64,000 nt of DNA from Ochotona curzoniae (GCF_017591425.1 NW_024464918.1:26626001-26690000), one strand, 5' to 3'. Numbered from the stretch's first letter, positions 1 to 12,149 are shown. Program-made: numbers and translations. Notes: generated from the letters alone by a model not told the origin.

Positions 1-221
1 TGGTGTGTACTCTCAGGTTCCCTCCCCTGGACACGTCCAGCCCCCCCCCACCCCACACACACAGGAGGACCCAAACCACCCTCTGTCCCCTGACCTCCGA
101 GATCCTGATGTCTTGTGGACAGCCTGGATCCCAGGGTCTGCAGGGAGGTTGGCCCTGGCCCAACCCCTCACTCCTGGCCCAACTGACTCCCCAGGGAGCA
201 GCTGAATAAGCATCCTAGGGG

Positions 222-300
222 CTTACCACGCAGCTGGGTGTCTGTGGGTCTCTCTGGGCATCTTGGGGTGAGATGGGGGCACCAGAGGAGAGCTCCAGCA
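222..300 (-). other. Possible noncoding first exon of the next gene (SLC34A1 by synteny)
   Basis: On the minus strand a segment ending ...CACCCAGCTGCGTG is followed by GTAAGC, a good donor. In human the next gene beyond RGS14 in this orientation is SLC34A1, whose first exon is untranslated. No SLC34A1 coding sequence is seen in 1-222, so this rests on synteny and one splice site. Confidence 0.25.
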
Positions 301-739
301 GGTGACCCTGAATTGGTGCCCAGTGTTGAATTGTGGGGAGGCCTTAGTACCTGGCCAAGGGCCGGGCTGCAATTGTAAGAATGTGAGTGTGAGTTGTGGG
401 GTTGGTGACAGGGAGGGAAGGGGCGGAAGTGTTTGAGGGCTGGGTCTCCTCATCGCAGAGCTATGATGGTGCCCAGGCTGGGCAGACTTCTGGCAGACAG
501 ACAGGGGTCTCAGGGAGCCTTTGAGAAACGGGTTCCCCTTTCGTGGGAGTGTGAGCTTGAGTTGGGACCCAGACTGAGGGATGGGAGGGAGCTTTTGGAA
601 GGGGTTAAAGGTTTGGTCAGCTCTAGTGATGGTGAGCTCCATTTAAGCTCTAGTTTGGGAAGCTGAGTAGCCACAATAACCTACCAATATCCAGCTGTCC
701 ATGCGTGCATGCATCCACTCACCTCTCTCTGTAAATCTT
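301..739. other. Unique intergenic sequence
   Basis: Nothing recognisable beyond the possible exon below it; not repeat-like. Confidence 0.5.
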
Positions 740-1360
740 CTTTTTTGATGATCTTTACATAGTTGATTAGGGTGCAAAGGGTCAAGGGCTAGAGGAAAGT
801 GGGTGAGACCATTGTTTTCACATTCTCTTTTTACTTTCCTGTGTCTGGGAGGAGTGGGGAGATAACAGGAGAAACCACACCCAGTCTCCCAACCATCCCA
901 AGGGCCCCAGTGTGGGGCACACTCCCAGGGTCCTGCTCAGGGGGTTTTAATAGATCAACAGTTCTGTATTGTTGCTAATCTTGCCACTCCAATCATGATG
1001 AAATTCCTCCAGAATCTACTGGCTGCCATAGTCCACCCTAGAGTCTCCGTTTGCCCAGATATTCTCTGCCATTGTTTGGCTGGGGTAGTTGATTGATTTG
1101 TTCTGTCCTCTGTCCTCTGTTATGGTACCAGGTGTCCTCTGCAGACTCCATTGTGCTGCCATATCCTCCATGTACATCTGGATATGCTGTCCACTGCTCC
1201 ATCTAAGCCACTCCTAGGCCCAGTCCTGACACATGTACTCCATCATCAGACCACGTAACCTGCAGTTCTCTCCATGGCTGGGGTTCTGGGTTCAGTTGGT
1301 AGGGAATTGCCAAAGAACCTCATCTGAGCTGATCTCAGACCTGATTCTTGTGTGTGTTTT
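740..1360 (-). mobile_element. LINE-like element, 3' part (copy 1)
   Basis: Starts with a T-run and a segment (TTTACATAGTTGATTAGGG, then a stretch ending AGTGTGGGGCACACTCCC) that recurs near 41400-41520. It leads into the degenerate tandem block. T-run first suggests a minus-strand element with its poly(A) tail near 740; probably a lagomorph L1 3' region. Confidence 0.5.
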
Positions 1361-3570
1361 CTAGTGCAGTGTCCGGCACAGTCTGTCACCCAAATCAACC
1401 TATATACACACTGGTAGTTTCAATTGCTGGGTCAGTTCTGTCTCCAGCCCTGTCTTCTAAGCAAACAAATGGGTATTGGAGTCCAACCCCATCCTGTCCA
1501 CCACACACTTGGCCTTCACGCAACCAGTGGGAGCTGCAGCCTAGTCGGAGCGACCTGCAATAACCCCCTCAACCTGGCTTGGCCCCTGCCCTGGTTCCTG
1601 TGCTAGCCAGTATGTACAGCAGACTGGTCTGGTCTGTCCCACATCCCATTCAGCTCTTGTATATGTCAGTGGGTATTGAAGCTTAGTTCATCCTAACCAG
1701 CCCCACTATCCAGTCCACACTGATGCCGGTGGGTACCACCCTCTGTCTAGCCATGCATGCTCCAGTCCTGACTCTCATGCTCACCAGTCAGAGTGGCAAC
1801 CCACGAGGGTGGTGCCCACTGTTTCCCTAATGGGCCCACTCCCACTCGCAGATCTTTCACTCTCCAGGTGGTTCTGCCGTTTAACTTGACAGAATTTGTC
1901 CCTCCTTTGCTGATGCTGCAGCAAAGCCCAACCAACCCACACCCACTCTGCTTATGCATGGCTCAGAAGGTACAGTCAGCCCAGCCTGACTTTTCCCTGA
2001 TCCAGCTCACATGTATACCACCAGGTCTGCCCCCAAATCTAGCTCTCATGTTCAACAGTGGGAGTAGCGAAGGCCCCTGCAGCCCCCCTACTGGGTTCAT
2101 CACCTCCACCATTCTGGGTTTCATGTATGCTGATTGGGTGCTGCGACCCAGTCTGGCATGGCCTGCCTCATCTTGGCATTTGACAGTGGACGCTGTAGCC
2201 TAGTCCAGACAACCCCTCCCCCAATTCCAGCTCAAGCTGTGGGAACTAAAGCCTAGGCCAACCCCCACTCCAGGCCCTGATGTGGATTGGCTGGTATTGC
2301 GACCTGACCCGGCCTGATTCATACTCCATTCTGATTCTCAGATTTGCCAGCAGGTGAAAGGAACTGGTCCAGCCTGGCTTGCCCCAGACCTGAGCCAAAT
2401 ATATGCTGGTGCGTACCATTCCCTGGCCTGGTCTGGGCTGCTCCTTGTCTTGGTTCTTGCACTCACCTGCAGGGACTGTGTCCCAACAGAGGAGTTCCCC
2501 AAGCTCCTCCATCAGGATTTCTCCCAGTGCCAGATATCAAGCACACTGGTGGGTCCATGACTCAGCCCTACTTAATCCACCTTTTGTCCTAGCAGGAACA
2601 GTGGCCTTTCTTAACCATCCCTCACTCATTCTGGTTCTTAACATTGGTCCATGCCCAGACACAAATCACACATGGCTCCGTAGGGGCAGAGACTTAGCCC
2701 AACCCATTCTGCACCCACCATGCTTCTCACAAGCACCCAGTGGTGCTAGAGTCTAGCCCAGTCTGGCACATCTCAGACCCAGTCCACACCCAAGCCAAGG
2801 GACACTGCGGCCACATCCAGGCCAGACTGCAGCCCTACTCTGGCTCTTATACTGACCAATGGGAATCACATCCCAGCCAGGGCATCCCCTCTGCTCCCCA
2901 ACCAGGCATATTCCCAGACACAGATTTCCCACTATGCATTGGTTGCTCTGTCCCAGCCTGGCATAGCCCTCTACCTGTCTTGGCCTTGCCTTTGGATGCT
3001 GCAGCCTGACCTGGTTGGCCCCTAAGTTTAAACTCTTGCTGCCGGATGCTGCAACCTGGTCCTGCTCAGTCTGCTCCCATCCCTGGCTCATGCAAACCAC
3101 TAGGTGTGACAGCCTAGCCTGGCATGACCTGCACTCCAGCCTGGTTTCTGTATTTGCCCTGTCAACAAGCCCAGCTCAGGTCTCCCCCATGGGCTGGTCC
3201 ATCAGTCGGATCCATAAAAGTCTTCCAGTCTCTCTCCTCCAAAGTACCAGGTGTCAGTCCCCTCACTTACCTATAGGTACAGTGGCCATGTTATTGGGAG
3301 TCCCTCAGGAGTCCTTCCTCACCCTCAAGATACTCCTACAGTGGTCCTCCCTACCCCATATCCGCTTGCTCCTTTCCCTAATCAATCTACAATCCATGTG
3401 CCCAGGAGTGCCCAGGTTCTCCAGCCCAGTCTTCAGAAGCCCAGTGGGTGGTATGCTGATCCAGAGCTCTGCCCGCCCACCAGAGTCCCAAGCTCCCGGC
3501 ACACTTGCTAGCCTGGTGCCTTACCCCTCCACACACCCAGAATCCAGGCCCATTGAAGTTCGGTCCTGAT
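1360..3570 (-). repeat. Degenerate GC-rich tandem block (about 70-90 bp units)
   Basis: Loose repetition of phrases such as CCAGTCTGGC, CTCATGCTCACCAG, GTGGGTACTGCAGCC over 2.2 kb. It adjoins the LINE-like tail at 740-1360, as the block at 6580 adjoins its own tail. Confidence 0.55.
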
Positions 3571-3800
3571 CCACCAGCACACCAGGGCAGCATGCTGACC
3601 TGGGACATTCCCCCTCCCCTCGCCCAAGACCAAGAGCATGAGGAAATCCCGAGGTTCGCTCCACCTGCCTAGAGGTGAGCTCCCAGGTTCCCATATGCCC
3701 AGCGATGCCCTAGCTCTGCCCCCACCCAAGCCCGTATCTACAGGCCCTCATGGGCTTCCCGCAGCCTCCCCGGCCTAGTGAGTCACAGGGGTCCATTCAT
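3571..3800. other. Unique intergenic sequence
   Basis: No gene or clear repeat seen. Confidence 0.4.
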
Positions 3801-4000
3801 CTCTATCTGACTCACCCATCCATCTATCCACCCATCCATCGTGCATCCATGTGTCCAGCTAGCTCATCTGCTCACCTGTCCATCATCCATCAGCTCACCC
3901 GATCCCTTTATCTATCTGTGTATCTATCCATCCATTACCCATCATCCATAAGGCCCTCTGGTTCTTCTACCCATTTGTCCTTCTCACCCACTCATCTGGT
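3800..4000. repeat. Degenerate (CCAT)n/(CTAT)n simple repeat
   Basis: Interrupted runs of CATCCATC and TATCTATC over about 200 bp. Confidence 0.8.
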
Positions 4001-5040
4001 CATTGAGCCAACCGTGTGTCTTTCCATGCATGCCTCGGCACATTTGCTGAGTCTCTCTTAATATGTGGCCAGGCTTGGCAAGGCCAGCTTCCTTCCTGGC
4101 CTAAGCAGGGGCCCAAGCATTCTCTGAACCAGCACAGGATTCTGAGGCAAGTCACAGCTAGCCGATGAGTTAGCTGTGCTATCTCAGGCAGTTGTAGAGT
4201 TCAGTGTCACTGTGGCTAGGGCACAGCCCCTCCCCAGGCTACCCCTGTGTTCTCCTGGCCTTCCTCTGAGTCTTGGATGGAAATGCCCAGTCTGGTCACC
4301 ATCTCCTTGTAGCTTACCTGCCATCCTCTGATCTTTGAGGTTCCCGACCTGCAGTTCTGCTCAACATCTTTAAGGTGACACAGGTAGAGCCTTTCCATCA
4401 GCAAGATGGAAGGGTCTGCATAGTCCCCTCTTGATCTGAAGGTCAACTGAGTAGCTCTTCACACACAGTGCTTCCCTATAAGACGTTTGTGATGGATGTC
4501 AGAGTAGCCAGGAGCCTGGCTTTGGGTCCCAGTCCTGCCACACAATGGCTTTGTCAGTACAGGCCTGGGATCCACAGCGAGAGGGAATCAGAGAAGCAGC
4601 CACCTCGAGTGCTTTCTGGAAAGGTTCCCAGTCACCACTGACCCCTCCTTCTCAGGGGCCGGGGACAGTGGAGGCCTCTTCTCCCTCCTCATTCCCGGCT
4701 CCAGCTCAGACCTGTCGTTTCTGAGGCTTCTAGCATCTTAGGGCCTCCAGTTGGCTCAGTGAAGGCGAGGGTCCCACCCATGTGGGGAACAGAAGGGCAA
4801 TCGATCATTTTTCCCATTCTAGGTCTCAGATACCCAGTTAAGGTCACACTTGGAATGGGCTGGGAGGCTGTCTTGACCCAAGCAGATCCCACCCCAAACA
4901 ACCCAGAGACCCCTACCGCATGAGAGCCCATTCTGCTTGTGCCAGACCCTGGCAGAGGAGCTGTGTCTGAAGGTGCTCCTGATGACTTGGGGTGCTTCTT
5001 CCCCCTTTCAGCAAGGTCAGGATTACTATTTTTGGAGGAG
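4001..5040. other. Unique intergenic sequence with a possible MIR fragment
   Basis: Mostly unique. About 4500-4560 reads CCTGGCTTTGGGTCCCAGTC then CTGCCAC, like a MIR core. No exon recognised. Confidence 0.4.
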
Positions 5041-5353
5041 ATTAAAAAAAAAAGATTTATTTTTATTGGAAAGGCAGATTAAATTTATGGAGAGAAGAGA
5101 CAGAGAGAAGGATGTTCTGTTCGCTGGCTCACTCCCCAAATGGCCACACCATCTGACACCAATCTGAAGCCAGAAGCCAGGAACTTCTCCCAGGTCTCCC
5201 ACATGGGTGCACGGTTCCAAGGCTGCGGGCCAAACTCTGCTGCTTTCCCAGGATGGGAAGTAGAGCAGCCAGGACATGAATCGGCACCCATATGGGATCC
5301 AACACTTGCCAGGTGAGGAGTTAACTAACCATGGAGCCATGGCGCTGGGCCCA
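5041..5353 (-). mobile_element. C-SINE, near full length
   Basis: Reads AGATTTATTTTTATTGG...CAGAGAG... to GGCGCTGGGCCC, the reverse complement of a lagomorph C-SINE. Confidence 0.9.
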
Positions 5354-5394
5354 GGATTATTTTTAAATTTTATAAAGAGGTTTTCTAGGAGTTG

Positions 5395-5650
5395 ATGTTG
5401 TAGGTGCTGGCCCCTATCACGCCAGCATCCCATATAAGGACCAGTTCAAGTTCCGCCCAGCTCTGTGTTGGTGTGCCTGGGAAAGTAACACAAGATGGAC
5501 CAATTGGTTTGCCCTTGCCGCCCACATGGAAGACCTAGATTGGAGCTACAGGTTCCTATTATGGCCTTGGCCCAGCCAGTTATTGTTGCCACTGCCTCTC
5601 TTTCTTCCTTTCTCTCTCTGTGTGTGTAACTCTACATTAAAAGTTTTATT
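5395..5650 (+). mobile_element. C-SINE, old diverged copy
   Basis: Recognisable GCCAGCATCCCATAT, CCTGGGAAAG and GTGTGTAACTCTACATTAA parts, with many substitutions. Confidence 0.75.
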
Positions 5651-5689
5651 TTTACCTATATGTCTATTTTATTTTATTTTTTTTAAATC

Positions 5690-5735
5690 GCTATTATTAT
5701 TTTAGGTGAAGTTTACGCAGTTGATTAGGCTGAGA
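5690..5735 (-). mobile_element. Short LINE-like tail fragment
   Basis: AAGTTTACGCAGTTGATTAGG resembles the tail sequence at 757-772. Confidence 0.35.
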
Positions 5736-5761
5736 TCTGTATGTCTATTTATTTATTTAAT

Positions 5762-5966
5762 TTGAAAGTCGAGGATGGCCCAAAGCCTTGGGACCCTCAC
5801 CCACATGGGAGACCCAGAAGAAGCTCCTGGCTCCTGGCTTTGGATCAGCTCAGCTCCAGCCATTGTAGCCATTTGAGGAATGAACCCATGGATGGAAGAT
5901 CTTTCTTTCTGTCCGTCCTCTCCATAAAATCTAATCTGCCTTTCCAGTAAAAATAAATAAATGCAC
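5762..5966 (+). mobile_element. C-SINE, 5'-truncated
   Basis: Begins at GTCGAGGATGGCCCAAAG and ends CCAGTAAAAATAAATAAATG. Confidence 0.88.
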
Positions 5967-5984
5967 CCAAACTCATGCAAATTT

Positions 5985-6580
5985 TTCTTTTTTTATTGTT
6001 TTAATATTGGCTATACAGTTGAGAAGGAAGCATTTCCATGTGGGCTTCTGATTAGGATGGAGAGGATCAGCTTGTGGCAAGGTGGATGAGACAGATTTTT
6101 CCGTTTTTCCCTCCTGTGTCCATGGCAGTGGGAGTGGGGCGTACGCTGCTCCTTCTTGTCATGCTACATTAGCAAGGAGACAGGTGTTTGATGGAGACCC
6201 CAGTGTGGGAGAAAATGTTCCGAGGATGTTGAGTGGTCTTGATTGTCCTGAGAAACTGTTGGTTTCATTAGATCAGAAGTGAGAAATTCTTTTTAAGGTC
6301 TGTTGGTCGATCATGCCTACCTCAATGTGTCCACAGACCTAGGTGCTTGCTGTAGAGCTTGGCCTGGAGTGTTGATCAACCAGTCCTGTTTTTGTCTTTT
6401 GAGGAGTACTCCAAGTCTTTTGTTGCCTAAGATGAGCTGGCTGTTTGGGTGTGCTCTCCACTCTTGCATGGGAGTCAGCAACCTGAGGTGGCCCAGGCCT
6501 GCCACATGTGCTACCTGTTTCAGGTATTGAGTGCTGAGGTCTAGTTGGGAAGCCCCCTAAGAAACCTGGGGGATTTTCAG
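5985..6580 (-). mobile_element. LINE-like element, 3' part (copy 2)
   Basis: T-rich start, then about 590 bp leading to TTTTCAGACCTTGCTCTTGT, which matches the end of copy 1 (near 1335) and joins the same kind of tandem block. Confidence 0.5.
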
Positions 6581-7000
6581 ACCTTGCTCTTGTGTGAGCC
6601 AGTTAGAACAGGATCAGGCTCAGTCTGGCTTCTGCACCAACCAAAACACATAATAGTAGGTGCCTCTCCTGGTCAGTCTCACCCTCAGGCCTGGCTTTCG
6701 CACTCACCAGTGGATATTACAGCGTTAGCCCAGGCCACTCCTAGCCCCAATTCTAAAGCACACTGGCAGGTACTGCATCTGGGTTGGGGTGACCCCACAA
6801 AGCTCCTACCATGCCTATCTCCAGGCCAGTTCTTGCACGTGCTGGTGGGTGCTATAACCCAGTCCAGCCCAGACTGCCTGCCACCAGCACTGGCTCTAGT
6901 ATATGCCAGCAGGAGCAGCAGCCCAGCCCAGCCCAACACAGTCCAGCCCCAGACACAGCTTTCACTGGCAGGTGCCGTGCAGCTTTTTCATAATAGGCAT
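6580..7000 (-). repeat. Degenerate GC-rich tandem block (copy 2)
   Basis: Same phrase set as 1360-3570 (CACTCACCAGTGG, CCAGCCCAGACTG, TATGCCAGCAGG). Confidence 0.5.
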
Positions 7001-7734
7001 TTCTTTGAAGGAAGGCTCTGTCACATAATTCCCAACCTCCGTGAATATATACATCAGATTTCCAAAGTCATGTTTTGGAGATTAGGGCTGCCACAGCTCT
7101 TGTGGTCACAACAAGTCTTTGTAGCTGGCCACAGTTGCTCTGGGGTCTCCCGAGAGCAGTGGCACAAGCAGCCCTACTCCAGCCCTGCCCACAAAACAGC
7201 CTCCTGCCCATTCCAAACCACCCATGCCCCACCCCTGCCACTGCCCACATCCCCCATCAGCGACAGTCTAAGTGTCCTTCTTGGTGGTGATTCCCATGAT
7301 GACCATGCACTTGGGCTCTGGCCAGGACCTTCTGTGGGTAGTCTGGGAGCCCAGCAGACTCAGGGGTGGTCAACCTGGGATGAGATGCTGTGAGGGCCTC
7401 TTAGGGCTCCTAGCAGGTGGCCCTACAGATTTGAACACTCCTGAGCTCCATGCGCCCGCTCCCCAGCCTCTGTGTGTTCCTGGTCTCAGGAAGCTCCGTG
7501 CATCAGTCTGAGCCAGGCACCAGCAGGATCCTCAACCCTCCTTCTCTGCCCCAGCTTCACCACTCCATGTGTTCCCTGGTCCTGCCACATCACGGCATCT
7601 CCCCAGCCCAACCTACCACACTGTCTCTCTGGGCTAGTTGCAGGGTCACCTCCCATACTCTGCTTTCTCCCAGGTTGCCCCAACACACCTCCTAAAAACC
7701 TCCAGTCCAATCATCTTTTCTTTCATTTTTCAGA
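7001..7734. other. Intergenic, no gene recognised
   Basis: C-rich sequence perhaps still part of the LINE-like element; no coding pattern. Confidence 0.4.
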
Positions 7735-8042
7735 AAATATTATCTATTTTTTTATTGGAAAGGCAGATATACAGAGAAAAGAAGAAACAGAAAGATCTTG
7801 TATCCTCTGGTTTACTCCCCAAAAGGCCACAACAGCTGGAGTTGAGCTGATCTGAAACCAGCAGCCAGGAACTCCTGGGTGCAGGGTCTCAAGGATTTCG
7901 GCTGTCCTCTGCTGCTTTTCGAGGCCACAAGAAGGGAGCTAGAAAGGAAGTGGAGCAGCCGGGACGTGAACTGGAGCCCATATGGGATCCCGGTGCATGC
8001 AAGGTGAGGGTTTAGCCACTGAGCCAATGCACCGGGCCCCCA
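7735..8042 (-). mobile_element. C-SINE, near full length
   Basis: TTTTTATTGGAAAGGCAG to GAGCCAATGCACCGGGCCCC. Confidence 0.9.
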
Positions 8043-8087
8043 GTTATCTTTTCAAACTATAAATAATCATGTTACTGCCTCTTATTT

Positions 8088-8330
8088 TAAAAAATGACTT
8101 ATTTACTTATTTGTAAGGCAGTTACAGAGAGAGAAAGAGAGATCTGTCTGCTTAGTTCACTCCCCAAATGGCTACAAAATCCAGGGCTAGGTCAGGCTGG
8201 AGTCAGCAGCCAAGAATTCCATCAGGGTCTCCCATGTAGGTGCAGGGGCCTACAGCTCGTGAGCCATCCTCTGCTGCCTTTTCCAGGAGCTTTATCTGGA
8301 AGCCTGTATGGGATGCCAGGGCTACAGATA
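8088..8330 (-). mobile_element. C-SINE, old diverged copy
   Basis: ACTTATTTACTTATTTGTAA, then CACTCCCCAAATGGC and GGGTCTCCCATG, ending without a clear head. Confidence 0.75.
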
Positions 8331-9088
8331 GCTCCTCAAGTGCCCGAAGGGGGCCCCACCCCACTCTCATTTTTACTTCCTCCCACCCCTCTTTCCCTCC
8401 TGCCACACAAACCTCTCAGCATAAAGCCTAGCACCCGGTCCGGTCCGCTGACTTGGCCTCCTGTTGCCTCGCCTGACTGAGGCCAGACAAAGCAAGTTGC
8501 ACCCCCATTTAAAGGAGGAATGGACAGGAGGGCTCAGGTTCTGAGACAGGATGACCAGTTTTCTAAAATGCAGGGTCAGGTCACATGAGTATAGTGGATC
8601 TGACAAGCAGAGGCCAGCTGGTATGGGCAGGGCCAGGGCAGGGAGGTGGCCCTGGGTGGGGAAGGAGACAGCAGGGCTGGTGTGAGTGTGAGAGGCTGAC
8701 GTGTACTGGAATCATCATACCCATAGGAACACATTCTCCAAGAGGTGCAGAGTGAGGGACGCCCCAAGATCAAGGATATGTGTTGTCTAGGACCTGCAAG
8801 CTGCGGCAGCAGACATGACCAGCTCCTCCGCCGCCTCGGGGCTGTCCGGTTGTTCCCTAAACACAGCCAATCTAATGCTTGAAAAGGAAGGGCAGCATTC
8901 AAGTGCCCCCGCCACGCTCCCGTCCAGGGACTGTCTGGGTTGGCCACTGGTGTAGGCAGAGGAGCCCTGTCCCTTTGTACCTGTGGTCTGTGGAGTCACC
9001 AAGCATGTGGTCATCATACAGCACGGGATGTTGGGCACGTGCCGTGACCACTTCCCACAGGTGCACATGCGCTGTCACACGAGTGTGT
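8331..9088. other. Intergenic, no gene recognised
   Basis: Unique sequence, nothing supported. Confidence 0.4.
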
Positions 9089-9395
9089 TTTAAAGGATTT
9101 ATTTATTTCTACTGGAAAGGCAGATTTACAGAGAGAAGGAGAGACAAAGGTCTTCCATCCGCTGGCTCACTCCCCAAGTGGCCACAGTTGCCGGAGCTGA
9201 GCTGATCTGAAGCCAGGAGCTTTTCCTGGGTCTCCCATGAGGGTGTCCCAAGGCTTTGGACCATCCTCTGCTATTTTCCCAAGCCACAAGCATAGAGCTG
9301 AATGGGAAATGGTGCAGCCAGGACATACACTGGTACCCATATGGGATCCTGGCGCTTGCAGGTGGAGAGTTAACCAATTGAGCCATGTGTGTGTC
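9089..9395 (-). mobile_element. C-SINE, near full length
   Basis: GATTTATTTATTTCTACTGG to TTGAGCCATGTGTGTG. Confidence 0.88.
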
Positions 9396-10083
9396 TTGGA
9401 GTTGCCACAAATAGGCCACTATCTTCTGTTGGGGACAGGACAGTGTCCCCCTTGGCTCCCCTCTGGACTTTTTCCTCCTGCTGAAGAACAACCTGGAATT
9501 CAATCTGGCCACCCCAGGGCAGGCTGGATCTTATGTGTTGTCTTGCCCAGGTCTCACCTTCCCGAAAGGAGGGGTCAGGGCTCCTCCTGTGGGCTCAGGG
9601 CCAGACCAGCTGACCCGAGGACACCTTAAAGACATTTGGGGCATAAGCACCCTGTGTAATGATTAATACCTGTGGCCCAGGTACTGGTCACTCATCTACT
9701 GACCAGGTCAAAGTCCATGGCCAAAGGAGCTGCAGCTGCTTTGGGCTTTTGTCAGAAAACCTCTTCTGCTCTGCTCCCTTGCCGTGTAGACGCAGCCCTG
9801 AGCCCTTCGCACTGGCCTGGGGTCTGAGCAAGGCTGCTGACCACAAGCAACAAAGGCACCATCCCTGGCTGTGTGCGCTTGGCTCCCGATCCTAGCTCCC
9901 CGGGCCCGGTGCCCAGTGTTGGCCTGGGATCCGTGTTTCTTCAATAGCAACACTGGGGACCCAGCGGCTGCCCAGGCTGGTCTGCCAGCTAGCCAAGCTG
10001 CAGGCAACCTCTCTCTCCTGGTTTGCTGTCTCTGACCAATTCCCTGGAGACAAGATGCTCCAGCGGCCTTGTGGCATAGACCC
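9396..10083. other. Intergenic, no gene recognised
   Basis: Unique sequence, nothing supported. Confidence 0.4.
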
Positions 10084-10136
10084 ACCACACACACACACAC
10101 ACTCACACTCACAGTCACACACACACACACACACAT
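10084..10136. repeat. (CA)n microsatellite, interrupted
   Basis: ACACACACAC runs broken by CTCACACTCACAGTC. Confidence 0.9.
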
Positions 10137-10489
10137 CTTCCCAGCTCCCCTGGACCCACTGGGACCCCTGAGGACATGAACGGTGCTCCCCGGAGCTGTG
10201 TAACTTGCTCAAAGCCTTCCTTGCTCCTAATTCAGTGTAGCCCAGTGTATGGACTCCTCCCCCTCCCGGCCTTTGTCATGTGACTGCCAGGCCTGGCCCC
10301 CTGCAGGGCGCACCTTGTGCTCGCCCTCGTGGGTAAAGCCGGCTGCCCCCAGGGAACTGCAGCCCTCTGCTGAGCCAGCATGTCCAGCTGGGGTGCCAGG
10401 AAAGCAGCCTCCTCCTCTTCCCCACCCCTCTCCTGGCCCAGAACTGAGGCCGCCACCTGTCTAGGCTTGCCCATGCCACTTCATGCCAT

Positions 10490-10840
10490 CCTTCTGCCAG
10501 CCCTATGATGGAAATTGGCCACGAAGACTCTATGGCCACTTGTGGAAAGAAAGTGGCCTTTATTTTATTCTAGAGAGCTCCATTAATGGCCGCGCTCCTC
10601 TGGAGTTCTTACAGAACAGTTGCATTGGCTATTTTAAGCACTTGCATCAGCTATTTTTAGCACTGGTGGGGGCAGGTGAGTGGAATTACAGAAGCAAATA
10701 GATAGCGGTTAGCTTTGGGGCTATTACCATCCTGCGAGCTTCCTGAGTTGGCACTGCCAGCATTTCCTTATCTCCTTTCTTACATTCGGTATTCTTGTCT
10801 TCACAACTTTGCTGCTCTTAAGAAACCTGATGTCTTGCTA
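10490..10840 (-). mobile_element. Possible solo LTR
   Basis: On the minus strand the segment is A/T-richer than its flanks and carries AATAAAATAAAGG (near 10560) followed by a short R-like stretch, with a tandem 22-bp repeat in the U3-like part. Boundaries and family not recognised. Confidence 0.35.
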
Positions 10841-11276
10841 CCTGACTGCCCCATCCTGCAGGCTGGTTTCCACTTCAGCCCCAAGCCTGTTGGGCAGAGC
10901 AAAAGGAAAAGAGACAGAGCTTGAGCCCACGGGCATCCTGGAGGGTGTCACACCTGTCCTGCTGGCCCGTGGCTTCTGTGCAGGGAGAGCTGAGAGGATG
11001 TGGAGGATGTAGGCAGACGCCTCTTCCGGCTTCCCGGCTGGCAGCACAGCAGGGGCAGCTCCCCCTCCCTGCCCACCACCCCAGGACTTCACAGCTCTGC
11101 ACAGCACAGGCCCTGCTGCAGGTACAGGAGAGGGGGTTACGGTCCTGTTGTGATCCCTTCCCCCTATAGATGGGGCCTCATGGGGCTCAACGGGGGACAG
11201 CTCACACCTTGAGGGAGTGTGGGGAAACTCCGAGGCACCCAGGAAAGAACCGGATCCTTTTCTAAAAGCTCAGGGT
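10841..11276. other. Intergenic, no gene recognised
   Basis: Unique GC-rich sequence; nothing supported. Confidence 0.4.
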
Positions 11277-11585
11277 TGGGTCTGGAGCGGTGGCCTAGAG
11301 GCTAAAGTCCTCACCTTAAATGCGCCAGGATCCCATATGGGTGTTGGTTCTAATCCCAGCAGCTCCACTTCCCATCCAGCTCCCTGCTTGTGGCCTGGGA
11401 AAGCAGTGGAGGACAACCTAAAGCCTTGGGACCCTGCACCTGCGTGGGAGACCTGGAGGAAGTTCCTGGCTCCTGGTTTTGGATCAGCTGTTGCGTTCAC
11501 TTGGGAAGTGAATCATCAGATGGAAGATCTTCCTCACTGTATATCTGACATTGCAATAAAAATAAATAAATCTTTAAAAAATATA
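11277..11585 (+). mobile_element. C-SINE, full length
   Basis: GGAGCGGTGGCCTAGAGGCT to AATAAATAAATCTTTAAAAA. Confidence 0.92.
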
Positions 11586-12034
11586 TAAAAGCTCAGGGTT
11601 GCTTCAGGGCTGTGTGGGGAGCGGGGTCAATGAGGGCATTAAGACAGAGGACACACCCAGCCACACCCACGGGCAGGGGTGGCAGAGCGCTGAGGGCGCT
11701 GAAGAGTTGGGGTCCTGGTGACAGTGAGCAGCCAGCAGTGACCTAGCGGTGCCCCAGGGAACTCTGTCACTAGCACAAGATGGCAAACCACGTGTCCTTA
11801 AAAGAGCAGAACGCCAAAGTGGAAGTCTCCTGTGACCTACGCAACTCCGGACCCTCGCTACCTCCTGGTTAGGTAGGTCCCCATGCATCCTTCCAGAAAC
11901 CCCATTTCTTCTTCACACATTTGCAAGTGTAGACAACGGGGTTGCCATGGTTACAGTGGTCCCCATAGTGAGATGGAGTGAAGCCATCTCTGAACCATGG
12001 GATTCACAGGTTATGAGTTCGTCCAGGACCTACA
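11586..12034. other. Intergenic, no gene recognised
   Basis: Unique sequence; nothing supported. Confidence 0.4.
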
Positions 12035-12145
12035 GTGATAGCTTCAGATCGGCTCAGCTCTGGCCATTGTGGCTACTTGGGGCGTGAACCAGCAGACAGA
12101 AGACCTTTCTCTCCGGATATCTGCCTTTCCAATGAAAAACAATTT
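12035..12145 (+). mobile_element. C-SINE, 5'-truncated
   Basis: CTTCAGATCGGCTCAGCTC to TGCCTTTCCAATGAAAAAC. Confidence 0.85.
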
Positions 12146-12149
12146 TTTT

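Noticed and set aside
1..222. SLC34A1 coding sequence at the left edge
   Set aside because: None of the minus-strand frames resembles the SLC34A1 N-terminus; only a possible noncoding exon remains.
10084..10136. Possible CRISPR-like or regulatory array
   Set aside because: A simple CA microsatellite. No CRISPR array occurs in this vertebrate window.
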